Part shown: one piece after another, positions 16,446 to 25,657 of the stretch | Layout of the letters: each line of letters begins with the position of its first letter | Position numbering within the stretch: the first letter of the stretch is position 1 | Assembly: GCA_963677445.2 (NCBI GenBank) | Contig: CAXXGF010000038.1 | Location: 62,001-126,000, forward strand | Reading direction: 5' to 3' | Source of the DNA: G963677445 sp963677445 | GTDB taxonomy: Bacteria > Bacteroidota > Ignavibacteria > Ignavibacteriales > Melioribacteraceae | DNA: 64,000 nucleotides | The notes under the pieces: generated by a model | What the model was told of the DNA's origin: nothing | Seen by the model: only the letters and a program-made list of their open reading frames with translations | Databases searched by the model: none | Position numbers and translations under genes: made by a program

Positions 16446-16926
16446 ATCAGATAAATCCCTGCTGTTTTTTAATTCACGGTAAAAACCAAACACATTTGGA
16501 TTTTCCCCGCTATCCTCTGTTATCGGGATACCTGAAGTTAATTACATAACCATGGTATCCGCATGAAGGGGTATCATCCCGCTCTTCATCCCTTCCGGCA
16601 TTTATCGCGTGCCGGGGAACCTGCTCATAAAGGGGAGAAGTCCATAAAGCGGTTATACCAAGTTCTTTCAGGTAATCCATTTTTTCAACAAATCCGGCAA
16701 TATCTCCTCCATGATACATAAAAGGATTTTCCGGATCGAAACAGCCTGAGTTGCCCGCTTCATCATTCTGCTGACCGCCATTATAAAACCGGTCTGTGAG
16801 TGCCATATATATGATCTGTTCCTGCCAGTCAATTTTCTCATTTTTCTGTTCCATACTTTTCTTTTCGCAGGATAACATCAGAGAAACCAAAATAAACACG
16901 AATAGCAGAGAAGTAATTTTTTTCAT
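16446..16926 (-). pseudogene. Remnant of a lipoprotein alpha-amylase (GH13)
   Basis: The intact frame (16510-16926, 138 codons) has a lipoprotein signal (SLMLSC) and then the start of a GH13 domain: IIYMALTDRFYNGGQQND, MYHGGDIAGFVEKMDYLKEL, GITALWTSPLYEQ and CGYHGYVINF. It then stops, where a normal enzyme runs for some 400 more residues including all catalytic acids. Just past the stop, in another frame, minus-strand codons read GENPNVFGFYRELKNSRDLS, which resembles a region much nearer the C terminus of amylases. The simplest reading is a large internal deletion leaving two ends. No catalytic residues remain. Confidence 0.7.
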
Positions 16927-17106
16927 AATAAATGGTCATTTTGTGAGTGATATTCTGTGGCAGCAAATATAAATAAAAGGAGGGAAAGTTAAGCAGGTTT
17001 AATCTGTAAACCGGAGCTTTTAATAAAACTCCGGTTTGAAAGAATGTTGTATTTTACAAAATTATGATTGTATCAAAATGATTATTACAGCGGACCCGAT
17101 CTATTA

Positions 17107-17856
17107 TTACCCCTTCAGTTTCCCCAGAAACCAGTCGGCGACAAAACGAAATTCATCAGGATTTTCCCACATAAAAGGATGATCTCCTTTGTTGCTAAAA
17201 TATACCCTGGCATCCTTTACCTGTTCGGCCATTGAACAAATCTGCTTACCCGGCTCAGGCAGAAAAGAATCGGTAAGACTCGCGGTAAAAAGAACCGGGC
17301 ATTTAATTTCATTCAGTCTCCCTTCGGTTACATTGCCCCCGGCTTCAGCCAGTTTTAACAGAAGAGAATTATCATTTTCAATAACATCTTGCCAGTCGTG
17401 GCCATGCGCAGCGTTCCAGAAGGCGATCAGATTGGCGTCAGCTTTTTTTCTTCCCTCTACTTCTTTCCGAAGCTGTTCCGGAGAAAAAGATTCCACACAG
17501 CTGTCGCAAATTACACAGTCCACAATTTCAGGGAAATGGATTGCCATCAGCAGCGCGGCCATCGATCCTCCGCTTGTACCCATAACATAACAGTTTTCAT
17601 AGTTGAGATGTTTTACAAGCACTGCCGCCTGACAAGCTCCTTCATACCACCAGTCGGTATCCCACTTATTGGTTCTTGCCGACCGACCAGTGCCAAGAAA
17701 ATCGAGCGAAACACACCTGTAATTTTGGCTGAAATGATCAATTTCACCTTCATGGAATATTGAGGCGGCTCTGTTTCCGGGAAGTATCAGCAGCAATTCC
17801 CCCTCCCCTTTTTCCCGGTAAAATATTTTTTGCTCACGAAAATTGAAATAAGGCAT
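17107..17856 (-). CDS. Alpha/beta hydrolase
   Basis: A 249-residue cytoplasmic protein without signal peptide and with a compact alpha/beta-hydrolase fold: oxyanion region LLILPGNRAAS, SLDFLGTGRSAR after strand 4, nucleophile elbow GTSGGS (Ser95), acid Asp196 in TASLTDSFLP, and His226 in NKGDHPFMWENP. It resembles small-molecule esterases, haloperoxidase-like hydrolases and proline iminopeptidase relatives. The substrate cannot be read. GGAGG lies before the ATG. There is no clear operon partner. Confidence 0.82.
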   Translation of the reverse strand: MPYFNFREQKIFYREKGEGELLLILPGNRAASIFHEGEIDHFSQNYRCVSLDFLGTGRSARTNKWDTDWWYEGACQAAVLVKHLNYENCYVMGTSGGSMAALLMAIHFPEIVDCVICDSCVESFSPEQLRKEVEGRKKADANLIAFWNAAHGHDWQDVIENDNSLLLKLAEAGGNVTEGRLNEIKCPVLFTASLTDSFLPEPGKQICSMAEQVKDARVYFSNKGDHPFMWENPDEFRFVADWFLGKLKG

Positions 17857-17935
17857 ATTTCCTCCTTCAAATTCAGATCTTATTTAAATCGCGGTTTTGA
17901 TATTCGCCGGCAATAATACAAAATCCGGCAGTTAA

Positions 17936-19192
17936 TCATTCACTGCCAACAGAATCGGCTTTTGTCGATGCCGCGATTATTTTTTCCGGTAAAATTAGCG
18001 TCATTAAACTATCTTTTAATGCAAAATATTGATCTTTATAATCATCTTCAACCGGGTGAGATGCGGGAAATTCCTGCTTCAGATAATTCACCGGCTGTCC
18101 ATTTATATAAAACCGGAAATCAAGATGCGGCCCGGTGGAAAGACCCGTGCTTCCGACATACCCGATCAGATCACCCTGTTTCACTTTATCCCCGACATTA
18201 AGACCCTTGGCATACTTCCAGAGGTGCATATAACCACTGCTGTATGTGCCGTTATGTTTTATTTTCACCCAGTTGCCCGCTCCCCCTTTTCGTCTTCTTT
18301 CAACAACAACCCCGTCACCGACAGAATGAACCGGAGTTCCTTTGGGCGCCGCGAAATCTATACCCCTGTGCGGACGGTAATATTTCAGAATCGGGTGAAA
18401 CCGGCTTCCGCTGTAATGTGAGCTTATCCTTGAAAATTTAAGAGGAGCCTTGAGAAAAGCTTTGCGCAGACTCTGCCCGTTTTCATCAAAATAATCATCT
18501 CCTTCACCCTGGTCAAAAAGAAACGCGTAATAAGGTGTATCGCGATGGTTAAATACAGCTCCTTTTATTTTACCAATGCCTGTGTATAGTGTATCAACAA
18601 ATTTTTCCTCGAATAAAACTGTGAATGAGTCCCCTTTTCTTACTGACCAGAAATCTATCTGCCACGCGTAAAGCTCAGATAATCTTATCGCCAGATTAAT
18701 ATCAACATCATTATCTACCATTGTCTGGTAAAGAGAATACTCAATTGTGCCTGAAACTATTCTTTCTTTGGTTTTTATTTCCCTTTTTCCTCCTGTTACG
18801 ATAACCGAATCAGCAAATTCCACGATGAGATAATTCACCAGGTCGGGCAGATATATAAAATAACGGGCCGTTTCAAGGGAGTCTTTTTCTGTATAAATTA
18901 TATAATCTTTGTTATAATTTATTTTACGAAGGTTGATTAAATCTTTCGATTTTTTAATTGCGGTGTCGAGCTGCGGATAAGAGATATTATATGGAACAAG
19001 AATATCGCTAAGGGTTTCATGTTTTCGTATTCTCCCATGAACTTCGTTTAGTGAATCGGAGAAAAATCCATAAATGTTAAGTGAGTCTTTTTCAACGGCT
19101 GTTTCAATGGTTTCAGGGATGGGTTGTTCTTTTTGAGAGCATGAGAAAGTTAATAATATCAGCAGGGGAATAAGAATAAACAGTTTTTTCAT
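17936..19192 (-). CDS. M23-family (LytM-type) peptidase, lipoprotein
   Basis: A 418-residue protein with a lipoprotein signal (LLTFSC, lipid-modified Cys18), a middle region resembling the dimerisation part of MepM-like proteins, and a C-terminal LytM domain. Zinc-site motifs are HRGID (His275, Asp279), YMHLWKYAKG (His323) and TGPHLDFRFY (His356, Asp358). In most M23 enzymes the last motif is HxH; here the second position is Asp, a variant I recall from this part of the bacterial tree. The expected role is cutting peptidoglycan cross-links in the periplasm. The gene is divergent from uvrC, with a ~110-bp shared upstream region. Confidence 0.88.
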   Translation of the reverse strand: MKKLFILIPLLILLTFSCSQKEQPIPETIETAVEKDSLNIYGFFSDSLNEVHGRIRKHETLSDILVPYNISYPQLDTAIKKSKDLINLRKINYNKDYIIYTEKDSLETARYFIYLPDLVNYLIVEFADSVIVTGGKREIKTKERIVSGTIEYSLYQTMVDNDVDINLAIRLSELYAWQIDFWSVRKGDSFTVLFEEKFVDTLYTGIGKIKGAVFNHRDTPYYAFLFDQGEGDDYFDENGQSLRKAFLKAPLKFSRISSHYSGSRFHPILKYYRPHRGIDFAAPKGTPVHSVGDGVVVERRRKGGAGNWVKIKHNGTYSSGYMHLWKYAKGLNVGDKVKQGDLIGYVGSTGLSTGPHLDFRFYINGQPVNYLKQEFPASHPVEDDYKDQYFALKDSLMTLILPEKIIAASTKADSVGSE

Positions 19193-19302
19193 TATTTTTC
19201 CAATATTCAGAATTTTTTATGGACAATTATAGTAATATTCTGTAAGTATTTAAAAAATATCAGCTATCTTTTTACCTGAAAAATTCCTATCCGGAGTAAC
19301 GA

Positions 19303-21144
19303 ATGAATGACAGAATTGCTTATAAACTGGAAAATCTGCCGCAAAAACCGGGAGTATACCAGTTTTTTAATGATAAAGAAAAAATTATTTATATCGGAAA
19401 AGCCAAAAGCCTGAGGAGCAGAGTTCGCAGTTATTTCGCCGCGAAAGTTGATTCTCCCAAAACAAAGGCCCTGGTGAAAAAGATTGTTGATCTTCAGGTG
19501 ATAATTACCCAGAATGAAATTGAAGCTCTCGTACTCGAAAACAACCTGATAAAAAAACATAAACCACGCTATAACATAAACCTTAAGGATGATAAGTCAT
19601 TTCCTTATATCAGGGTAACAAATGAACCATTCCCACAGATTTTTTCCACAAGGGATATAGTCCAGGATGGCTCCCGCTACTTCGGCCCCTATACTGATGT
19701 AAAAAATATGAAGGGAGCCTTGCGGATGATTAATAAACTCTTCAAAATCAGGAGCTGTAAATATTTCCTCGGTCCGGAAGTGATCAAAGAAAAGAAGGTT
19801 AAACTCTGCCTCGACTACCATATAAAAAAATGTGACGGCCCCTGCGAAGGACTGATATCAGAAGAAGAATACAACGAAATGGTCGGACAGGTAATAAAAC
19901 TTATCCGCGGGAAAACCGATGAACTTTTAAACTCCCTGCAAAAACAAATGGCCGACGCTGCTAAGAATCTGGAATTTGAGAAAGCAGCCGAACTAAGAGA
20001 TAAGATAGAACAACTCAATGTATGGTCCTCAAAAATGAAAGTGGTAAGCACCGATTTTGAAGACCGCGATATAATTTCCTGCGCTGTCGAAGGAACCGAC
20101 GCCGCGGTAAGTATTCTGAATATCCGCGCGGGAAAACTTCTTTCAAAAAAACAATTCCGACTAATAGCCGAAGATGAATCACTGCCCAAACTTTATGCCG
20201 CGATAGTACGCTTTTATTATAGTGAATATGTTGAGGTGCCAAAAGAAATAATTATAGAAGTTATGCCCGATGAAGTTGATACATTAAGAAGCTGGCTTGC
20301 AGAAAAAGGTAAAAGAAAAGTCCATTTTATTGAGCCTAAAAGAAAAAGTGATGCCAAGTCACTTATTGAAATGTGCCGTCAGAATGCTATCTACCTGCTT
20401 AAAGAAATTCAGCTCCAGAGGATGAAAAAGGAAGGCAACCTTCCTTATGTTCTCACAAGCTTAAAACGTGACCTCCGTCTGAAAAATATACCGAGGCGTA
20501 TTGAGTGTTTTGATATTTCACATATTCAGGGAAGTGATACTGTCGCGAGCCTTGTGGTATTCGAAGAAGCAAAACCTAAAAAAAACATGTACAGGAAATT
20601 CATTATAAAAACAGTGGAGGGAGTGGATGATTTCGCCAGCATGCAGGAGGTGGTAGAAAGACGTTACAGAAGACTTATGGAGGAAAATGAACCAATCCCT
20701 GAACTGATAATGGTGGATGGCGGCAAAGGACAGCTTTCAAGCGCGGTCGAAACATTAAATGAAATCGGGTTAAAAAATTATGAGATAATTGGTCTCGCCA
20801 AAAGACTTGAAGAAGTTTTTACTCCCGGTGTTTCTGAACCGGTTATTATTCCCAAAACCTCCTCCTCACTTAAACTGCTTCAGCATATCAGGGATGAAGC
20901 TCATCGTTTCGCGATAACATTCCACAGAAGCAGAAGAAGCAAAAGAATTATAACGACTGAACTTACCTCCATAGAAGGAATAGGTGAAAAAGGGGCTGAG
21001 AAATTGCTGCGGAATTTCATGAGTATCGAAGAAATAAAAAAAGCGGAATTCCCCGAACTGACAAAAGTTATCGGCCAGGCAAAAGCAAAAACAGTTTATT
21101 CTTATTACCATGATAATGAGGATTCCGGCGAAAAGGAAAACTGA
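19303..21144 (+). CDS. uvrC: Excinuclease ABC subunit C
   Basis: A full-length 613-residue UvrC, which makes both incisions in nucleotide-excision repair. It has the GIY-YIG nuclease (PGVYQFFNDKEK, IIYIGKAKSLRSRVRSYF, residues 14-50), a cysteine-rich segment (CKYFLGP, CLDYHIKKCDGPC), a UVR domain for UvrB (NLEFEKAAELRDKIEQL), the RNase H-like nuclease domain (ECFDISHIQGSDTVASLVVF, MVDGGKGQL) and a terminal helix-hairpin-helix (LTSIEGIGEKGAEKLL). GGAG precedes the ATG. The 264-bp gap after it holds only a diverged copy of the intergenic repeat seen at 14597-14760. Confidence 0.97.
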   Translation: MNDRIAYKLENLPQKPGVYQFFNDKEKIIYIGKAKSLRSRVRSYFAAKVDSPKTKALVKKIVDLQVIITQNEIEALVLENNLIKKHKPRYNINLKDDKSFPYIRVTNEPFPQIFSTRDIVQDGSRYFGPYTDVKNMKGALRMINKLFKIRSCKYFLGPEVIKEKKVKLCLDYHIKKCDGPCEGLISEEEYNEMVGQVIKLIRGKTDELLNSLQKQMADAAKNLEFEKAAELRDKIEQLNVWSSKMKVVSTDFEDRDIISCAVEGTDAAVSILNIRAGKLLSKKQFRLIAEDESLPKLYAAIVRFYYSEYVEVPKEIIIEVMPDEVDTLRSWLAEKGKRKVHFIEPKRKSDAKSLIEMCRQNAIYLLKEIQLQRMKKEGNLPYVLTSLKRDLRLKNIPRRIECFDISHIQGSDTVASLVVFEEAKPKKNMYRKFIIKTVEGVDDFASMQEVVERRYRRLMEENEPIPELIMVDGGKGQLSSAVETLNEIGLKNYEIIGLAKRLEEVFTPGVSEPVIIPKTSSSLKLLQHIRDEAHRFAITFHRSRRSKRIITTELTSIEGIGEKGAEKLLRNFMSIEEIKKAEFPELTKVIGQAKAKTVYSYYHDNEDSGEKEN

Positions 21145-21408
21145 TTACAAAAGCTCCAACATCAGTAACCCGTTAGGTTGGGCGCTTATCTTTATTACTC
21201 AGGTAAAAAATCACCAATAAGGTTTCTTTGGGTTTTTAGTGGGATTTTGTAATTTGGTGATGTTTTTTCAGCAAGATTTTTACTATTGAAGTAACTTTAT
21301 CATTTAAATTGTTAATTGTTAATTAAAACTTTTCGCCTTCTTTCCGACCATAGTGGTTATAACCGGCGCCGCGGAGATTTCCACGGCGCACTGATACAAT
21401 AATCTTTT

Positions 21409-22338
21409 TTATCTCTTATAGATAGTAATTCCGCCGCCCGAGGTTCTTAGGTAAAGCTCCGGGCCGCCGCCATTAATTTCACCTGCGAGTCTGCTCTTCT
21501 TAACTTTGCCCCTGAACTCGACCGGAAACTCAGAATCAACCGAGCCGCCGCTGGTTTTTGCGTCGAGATAAAGCGCTATATCTTCGGCAAGAGTAACGGT
21601 TATTCCGCCGCCGGAAGTTTTAAGTTTACAGTCCCCTTCCGGTTGTTTGGAAATATAGACATCAATTCCGCCGCCAGATGTGCTCGCATTTACCGTTCCG
21701 GCTACTTCTTTTACCCTTATACCACCGCCGGAAGTACTTGCCTTAACAATGCCTTTTACTTCACCAATCTGTATTCCGCCGCCTGATGTGCTGACATTCG
21801 CGTCACCGGTACAGCTTTCCAGTTTAATGCTTCCGCCCGAGGTTTTGCCGAGCACCTCTCCATCAATATTCGCGAATGACAGACTGCCACCCGAGGTTCT
21901 TGACTTCACGAACCCGGTTATATCCTGTACCTTGATACTTCCGCCGGAAGTCGCGAGATCAAGGTTATATTTTGACGGAACAACAACCTGGTATTTTATT
22001 CTGATTTTATTACTGTTGCCTCCCCAGCCTGACCAGCCGCGGTCAAAATCGCAGCGAATGGTAACATCACTTCCTTTGTGCATAAAATCAAGATCAATAT
22101 CATCCATCATTTCTTCAGCTTCCTTATCATCTGAAGTCCGGAACCTGATCAGGACTTTAACTTCAACTGTTTCTTTTGAATGTGTATCAACCTCAATGCT
22201 GCCCAGATCCGATTTGATTACAAGTTCGCCTCCGCTGCTTACATCAAAACTTTTCTCAATTTCTTTTCTTATTTCAGCAAAACCGATTGTTGTGATACAA
22301 AGAAGCAACACTAAAGCGAACCAAATAACTTTTTTCAT
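21409..22338 (-). CDS. Exported DUF4097-type beta-helix protein with TSGGG repeats
   Basis: A 309-residue protein with a signal peptide (MKKVIWFALVLLLCITTIGFA) followed by a beta-strand domain and then at least seven copies of a ~20-residue unit of the form TSGGGIxVxxVxGxVxAx. Each unit should form one turn of a right-handed parallel beta-helix. This matches the DUF4097/putative auto-transporter adhesin group. Function is unknown; cell-surface or periplasmic location is inferred. The last repeat ends two residues from the C terminus. It lies 176 bp downstream of the PilM-like gene and probably has its own promoter. Confidence 0.8.
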   Translation of the reverse strand: MKKVIWFALVLLLCITTIGFAEIRKEIEKSFDVSSGGELVIKSDLGSIEVDTHSKETVEVKVLIRFRTSDDKEAEEMMDDIDLDFMHKGSDVTIRCDFDRGWSGWGGNSNKIRIKYQVVVPSKYNLDLATSGGSIKVQDITGFVKSRTSGGSLSFANIDGEVLGKTSGGSIKLESCTGDANVSTSGGGIQIGEVKGIVKASTSGGGIRVKEVAGTVNASTSGGGIDVYISKQPEGDCKLKTSGGGITVTLAEDIALYLDAKTSGGSVDSEFPVEFRGKVKKSRLAGEINGGGPELYLRTSGGGITIYKR

Positions 22339-22514
22339 AACTTTCCCCTTATTGTATAATAAATGAATATTTTTTGTTTAGACTCTTTTAGATTGGGAAA
22401 GGTTGTAAAAGGAAAAATATTTTTTATAAAAAACATTCCCTTCTCAATTCAGTTAATAATATGGATAGATTTCAGGCAGGAAAAATGAAAAACTTTTACA
22501 AATAAAATGTTTGC

Positions 22515-23396
22515 TTAAATCAATATACCGGCGACAGAACAAAATTTCAGCTTTTCCTGTGAAAACTTATTCTCATCTCCCGGATTCTTAAATACAAAAC
22601 CTCTGAAGACATCGGGCGCATTTAGTTCAACTCCTATATCAAGAGCAACTTTTCCCGCGATTTCAAAATAAGTGTCATCACCCGCGTAAATATATTTGCA
22701 CGGTTTTCCAGCCTTTTGGAAAATTGAATTCTTAGAGCTCAGAACTATCGTGAGCTTTTCAGCAAAATCCAGGACATCATCAAATTTCTGTTCCCTGTAG
22801 GTTTGTAGTTTGTTGCCTTTAAGAATGGAAAAAGAAAAGCGCTTATCCTCAACGAAAATCAGGACGCTGTATTCGTCACCCGCCGAGGCCTGAACTGCGG
22901 CGGTAACAACCGGATGAGCGATCTTGCCGGGAATTAAATTCGCTGCGGAGCAGGCTTTCCGAAATTGCCTGACAACCTCTTTTTCAATCAGAATGATTAT
23001 CAGACTGTCAAAAGAAGTGATCTGGTCAGCTTTGTTTCTGATTAGATTAATTAAATAATTGCCGGGGGAATAATTGGGAAGCAGTGTTTCCAGATCCCAG
23101 TTGATCTGTTCTTTCAGATCGGAGATGGTAAGAGAGGGTTCATAAGGCAGCTCAATTGCTTTTATCATACATTTTGGCAGCGCCAGATCAATAACAATTT
23201 CAGCATTATCTTCTGATCTCAGAGGATTTAATATTTCGCTGAAGAACCGGTCGGTGTCTCCACTTTTCAAATAGCTGCCGCAAGAAGCGGTTAACTGCAA
23301 CTGATCAAGATTAAGAATAATATTTTGGCGGGTGGATAAATATTGAACTGAAGAGCCGGCGGGATAAACGCCGGCTCTCTTAAAATTATCAAACAT
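22515..23396 (-). CDS. PilM/GspL-like actin-fold protein
   Basis: A 293-residue soluble protein with the layout of PilM-type proteins: IVIDLALPKCMIKAIELPYE (start of the actin-like fold), LKEQINWDLETLLPN, SLIIILIEKEVVRQFRKACS with AANLIPGKIAHPVVTAA, and SVLIFVEDKRFSFSILKGN. Family members sit in the cytoplasm and couple type IV pilus or type II secretion inner-membrane proteins to the assembly ATPase. The match is at the level of fold and motif order. It is 7 bp behind the single-span protein gene, which could be its inner-membrane partner, and downstream of a ComEA-like gene, so a DNA-uptake or secretion role fits. Confidence 0.6.
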   Translation of the reverse strand: MFDNFKRAGVYPAGSSVQYLSTRQNIILNLDQLQLTASCGSYLKSGDTDRFFSEILNPLRSEDNAEIVIDLALPKCMIKAIELPYEPSLTISDLKEQINWDLETLLPNYSPGNYLINLIRNKADQITSFDSLIIILIEKEVVRQFRKACSAANLIPGKIAHPVVTAAVQASAGDEYSVLIFVEDKRFSFSILKGNKLQTYREQKFDDVLDFAEKLTIVLSSKNSIFQKAGKPCKYIYAGDDTYFEIAGKVALDIGVELNAPDVFRGFVFKNPGDENKFSQEKLKFCSVAGILI

Positions 23397-23402
23397 TAAT
23401 GA

Positions 23403-23960
23403 TTATTCCCAGGATGCGGTATTCCGTAAAGCATCAATAAATACATCGCCGATTTTATCATCTGAATCGGGAGATTTTATTTCATATCTTGTTCCGATTA
23501 TGATATTACTGTCGATCTTGGTAATTTCTCCTCTTCTGTTAATAAAGGTGTCAACCTCAATTGATGTATCGACCATAACCATAAATCGCTGATAGGATCT
23601 GGGCGAAAGGAAGAGTGAATCGGGATCAAATTTTCCATGGCTGAGAGTATGGAACGGATTGGTTGGTTTTCCTGTGATAGTGTCTGTTCCAACCATAACC
23701 TGGGCTACTGTAGTGTCAAATTTAATAAAATTAACCAGGGAATCGAGATTATCAGTGAAACTGCCAAATTTCTTCTCCCACAGAATCTGCGCTTCTCTCA
23801 GATTTGTCATTCTTAAACGTGATTCGAGCTTATGATATTTTCTTGTTTTGATTACTTCCCTCGGTTCAACAATTGCCACCTGAATCAGAACATAAGTCAG
23901 AATTAAAATTATGACAACAAGTATGGCATGAAGATACCACGGTTCACTTTTTTTTAACAT
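23403..23960 (-). CDS. Single-span membrane protein, secretion/competence-associated hypothetical
   Basis: A 185-residue protein with one membrane segment (about residues 11-30), a basic coiled-coil-like stretch (KTRKYHKLESRLRMTNLREAQ) and a periplasmic domain of unknown fold. The topology resembles PilN/PilO or pseudopilin-like inner-membrane components, but I see no decisive motif. It lies between the ComEA-like and PilM-like genes on the same strand with short spacers, so the three probably form a unit. Confidence 0.6.
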   Translation of the reverse strand: MLKKSEPWYLHAILVVIILILTYVLIQVAIVEPREVIKTRKYHKLESRLRMTNLREAQILWEKKFGSFTDNLDSLVNFIKFDTTVAQVMVGTDTITGKPTNPFHTLSHGKFDPDSLFLSPRSYQRFMVMVDTSIEVDTFINRRGEITKIDSNIIIGTRYEIKSPDSDDKIGDVFIDALRNTASWE

Positions 23961-23985
23961 TATTCCTCCGGGGGTTATAATTTAT

Positions 23986-24480
23986 TTACTTTTCAATATA
24001 AATATACTTCTTAATATTCTTATATTTTTTTTCTCCGATACCTTTAACTTTTATAATATCCTCCTTCTTAAGGAATTCACCATAATTTTTGCGGTATAAC
24101 AATATCTTTTCCGCGGTCTTAGGACCAATTCCCGGAAGACTTTCAAGCGTTGAAGCATCCGCCTTATTTATATCAATTGACTCTTCCGCGGGCAACTGCT
24201 TCTTTCGGTAGAATTTATTGTCACTAAAATCTAAAAGTTTGGACTCATAATCAATACTTTTTTCAGGAATTTTTATTGAATCTGATATATTTACCCTGTT
24301 AATGAACAGACTATCCTCTCTTCGATAATCTGTTTGGACAGGCAGAGAGCGATTCACGCCGAAAAAATAAAATCGGCCCGCGAGTCCTGTTATTAAAATT
24401 AACAGTAAAATTATTACCGTTCCCGCTTCGGCAGGAAGAAGACCCGCGGCAACAGCAATTTTTTTGAGCAGACCGATAAT
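23986..24480 (-). CDS. ComEA-like helix-hairpin-helix DNA-binding membrane protein
   Basis: The C-terminal ~65 residues are a ComEA HhH domain: SIDINKADASTLESLPGIGP, KTAEKILLYRKNYG, and KKEDIIKVKGIGEKKYKNI. The first ordinary start in frame is GTG at 24357, giving 123 residues, but the 41 codons upstream of it are open and encode a strongly hydrophobic segment (VIILLLILITGLAG), as expected for the ComEA anchor. GGAGG lies at 24482-24486, right before in-frame ATT (24480), ATC (24477) and CTG (24471) codons, so I place the start at a non-standard codon here. ComEA proteins bind incoming DNA in the periplasm. The gene begins about 20 bp after dnaJ. Confidence 0.75.
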   Translation of the reverse strand: MIGLLKKIAVAAGLLPAEAGTVIILLLILITGLAGRFYFFGVNRSLPVQTDYRREDSLFINRVNISDSIKIPEKSIDYESKLLDFSDNKFYRKKQLPAEESIDINKADASTLESLPGIGPKTAEKILLYRKNYGEFLKKEDIIKVKGIGEKKYKNIKKYIYIEK

Positions 24481-24500
24481 TCCTCCGTAATTCTGTTTTA

Positions 24501-25616
24501 TCAGACGGGAACTTTTATATTAGGCTGACCTGAAAGTTCCTTCAGGAGTTCCTTTTCTTTAGAATTAACCTTTTTGGGCACATAAACATTTATTTTTACA
24601 AGCTGATCTCCCGCGCCATGTGAATTCAGATGCTGAATACCTTTTTCCCGCATTTTCAAAAATTTACCAGGCTGTGTGCCGGCTTCAATACGTAATTTTG
24701 CGCGACCGTTTAGTGTGGGAATCTCAACATCAGTACCCATAACCGCTTCAGGATAACTAATAAAAAGATTATAAATAACATCATCACCATTTCGGACAAA
24801 ATATTCATGTTGCTGCTCTCTGAAAATGACTATGATATCTCCGGCCGGGCCGCCGTTTTTTCCGGCGTTTCCTTCTCCGCGCAGAGTCATGTAGCTATTA
24901 TCGCTTACTCCGGCAGGAACATTTATCTTTATCGTATCCTCATGATAGACTCTTCCTTCGCCCGAACACTTCCGGCACGGATCGGCAATAACTCTGCCAG
25001 TTCCGCCGCAATTACTGCAGGCCGCGATATTGACAAATTGCCCGAATAAAGAGCGGGATACCTGTCTGATTTCCCCGGTTCCTTTACACACTGTACAGGT
25101 GTTAAAATCGCCTGAACTCTTGGCGCCTGTTCCGCTGCATGTTTTACAGGTGGTATATTTTTTAATTTTAATTTTTTTTGTTGTTCCCGAGGCAATCTCT
25201 TCGAGTGAAAGTTTTAGCGTTACTTTTAAATCTGAGCCGGGGGCGCCGGTGGTTCTCTGCCGCTGACGCCTCTGTCCCGATCCGCCAAAGAAGTCGTCAA
25301 AAATTGAACCGCCGCCAAAGCCGCCAAATATATCTGAAAAGTGACTAAAAATATCATTAACATCGGAAAATCCGTGGAAGTCCTGTCCTCCCTTTAATCC
25401 CTGGTGTCCAAACCGGTCATATTTAGAACGTTTATCATCATTGCTCAAAACCTCGTATGCTTCCGCAGCCTCCTTGAACTTTTCTTCCGCTTCTTTATTA
25501 TCCGGGTTACGATCAGGATGATACTGCATCGCGAGCTTTCTGTATGCTTTTTTTATTTCATCTTTACCGGCGTTTTTATTAACGCCTAAAATCTCATAAT
25601 AATCTCTTTTTGCCAT
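24501..25616 (-). CDS. dnaJ: Chaperone protein DnaJ
   Basis: A 371-residue type-I DnaJ, the co-chaperone that stimulates DnaK ATPase. The J domain has HPD at 33-35; a Gly/Phe-rich linker follows (about 74-115). Four zinc-finger repeats are intact: CKTCSGTG (157-164), CTVCKGTG (174-181), CSNCGGTG (200-207) and CRKCSGEG (214-221). The C-terminal substrate-binding domains are complete. It is the last gene of hrcA-grpE-dnaJ, 41 bp after grpE. No dnaK lies nearby. Confidence 0.97.
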   Translation of the reverse strand: MAKRDYYEILGVNKNAGKDEIKKAYRKLAMQYHPDRNPDNKEAEEKFKEAAEAYEVLSNDDKRSKYDRFGHQGLKGGQDFHGFSDVNDIFSHFSDIFGGFGGGSIFDDFFGGSGQRRQRQRTTGAPGSDLKVTLKLSLEEIASGTTKKIKIKKYTTCKTCSGTGAKSSGDFNTCTVCKGTGEIRQVSRSLFGQFVNIAACSNCGGTGRVIADPCRKCSGEGRVYHEDTIKINVPAGVSDNSYMTLRGEGNAGKNGGPAGDIIVIFREQQHEYFVRNGDDVIYNLFISYPEAVMGTDVEIPTLNGRAKLRIEAGTQPGKFLKMREKGIQHLNSHGAGDQLVKINVYVPKKVNSKEKELLKELSGQPNIKVPV

Positions 25617-25657
25617 TTCGGATTATTTCTCCATAGCTTTTATTTGATTTTGCCGTA

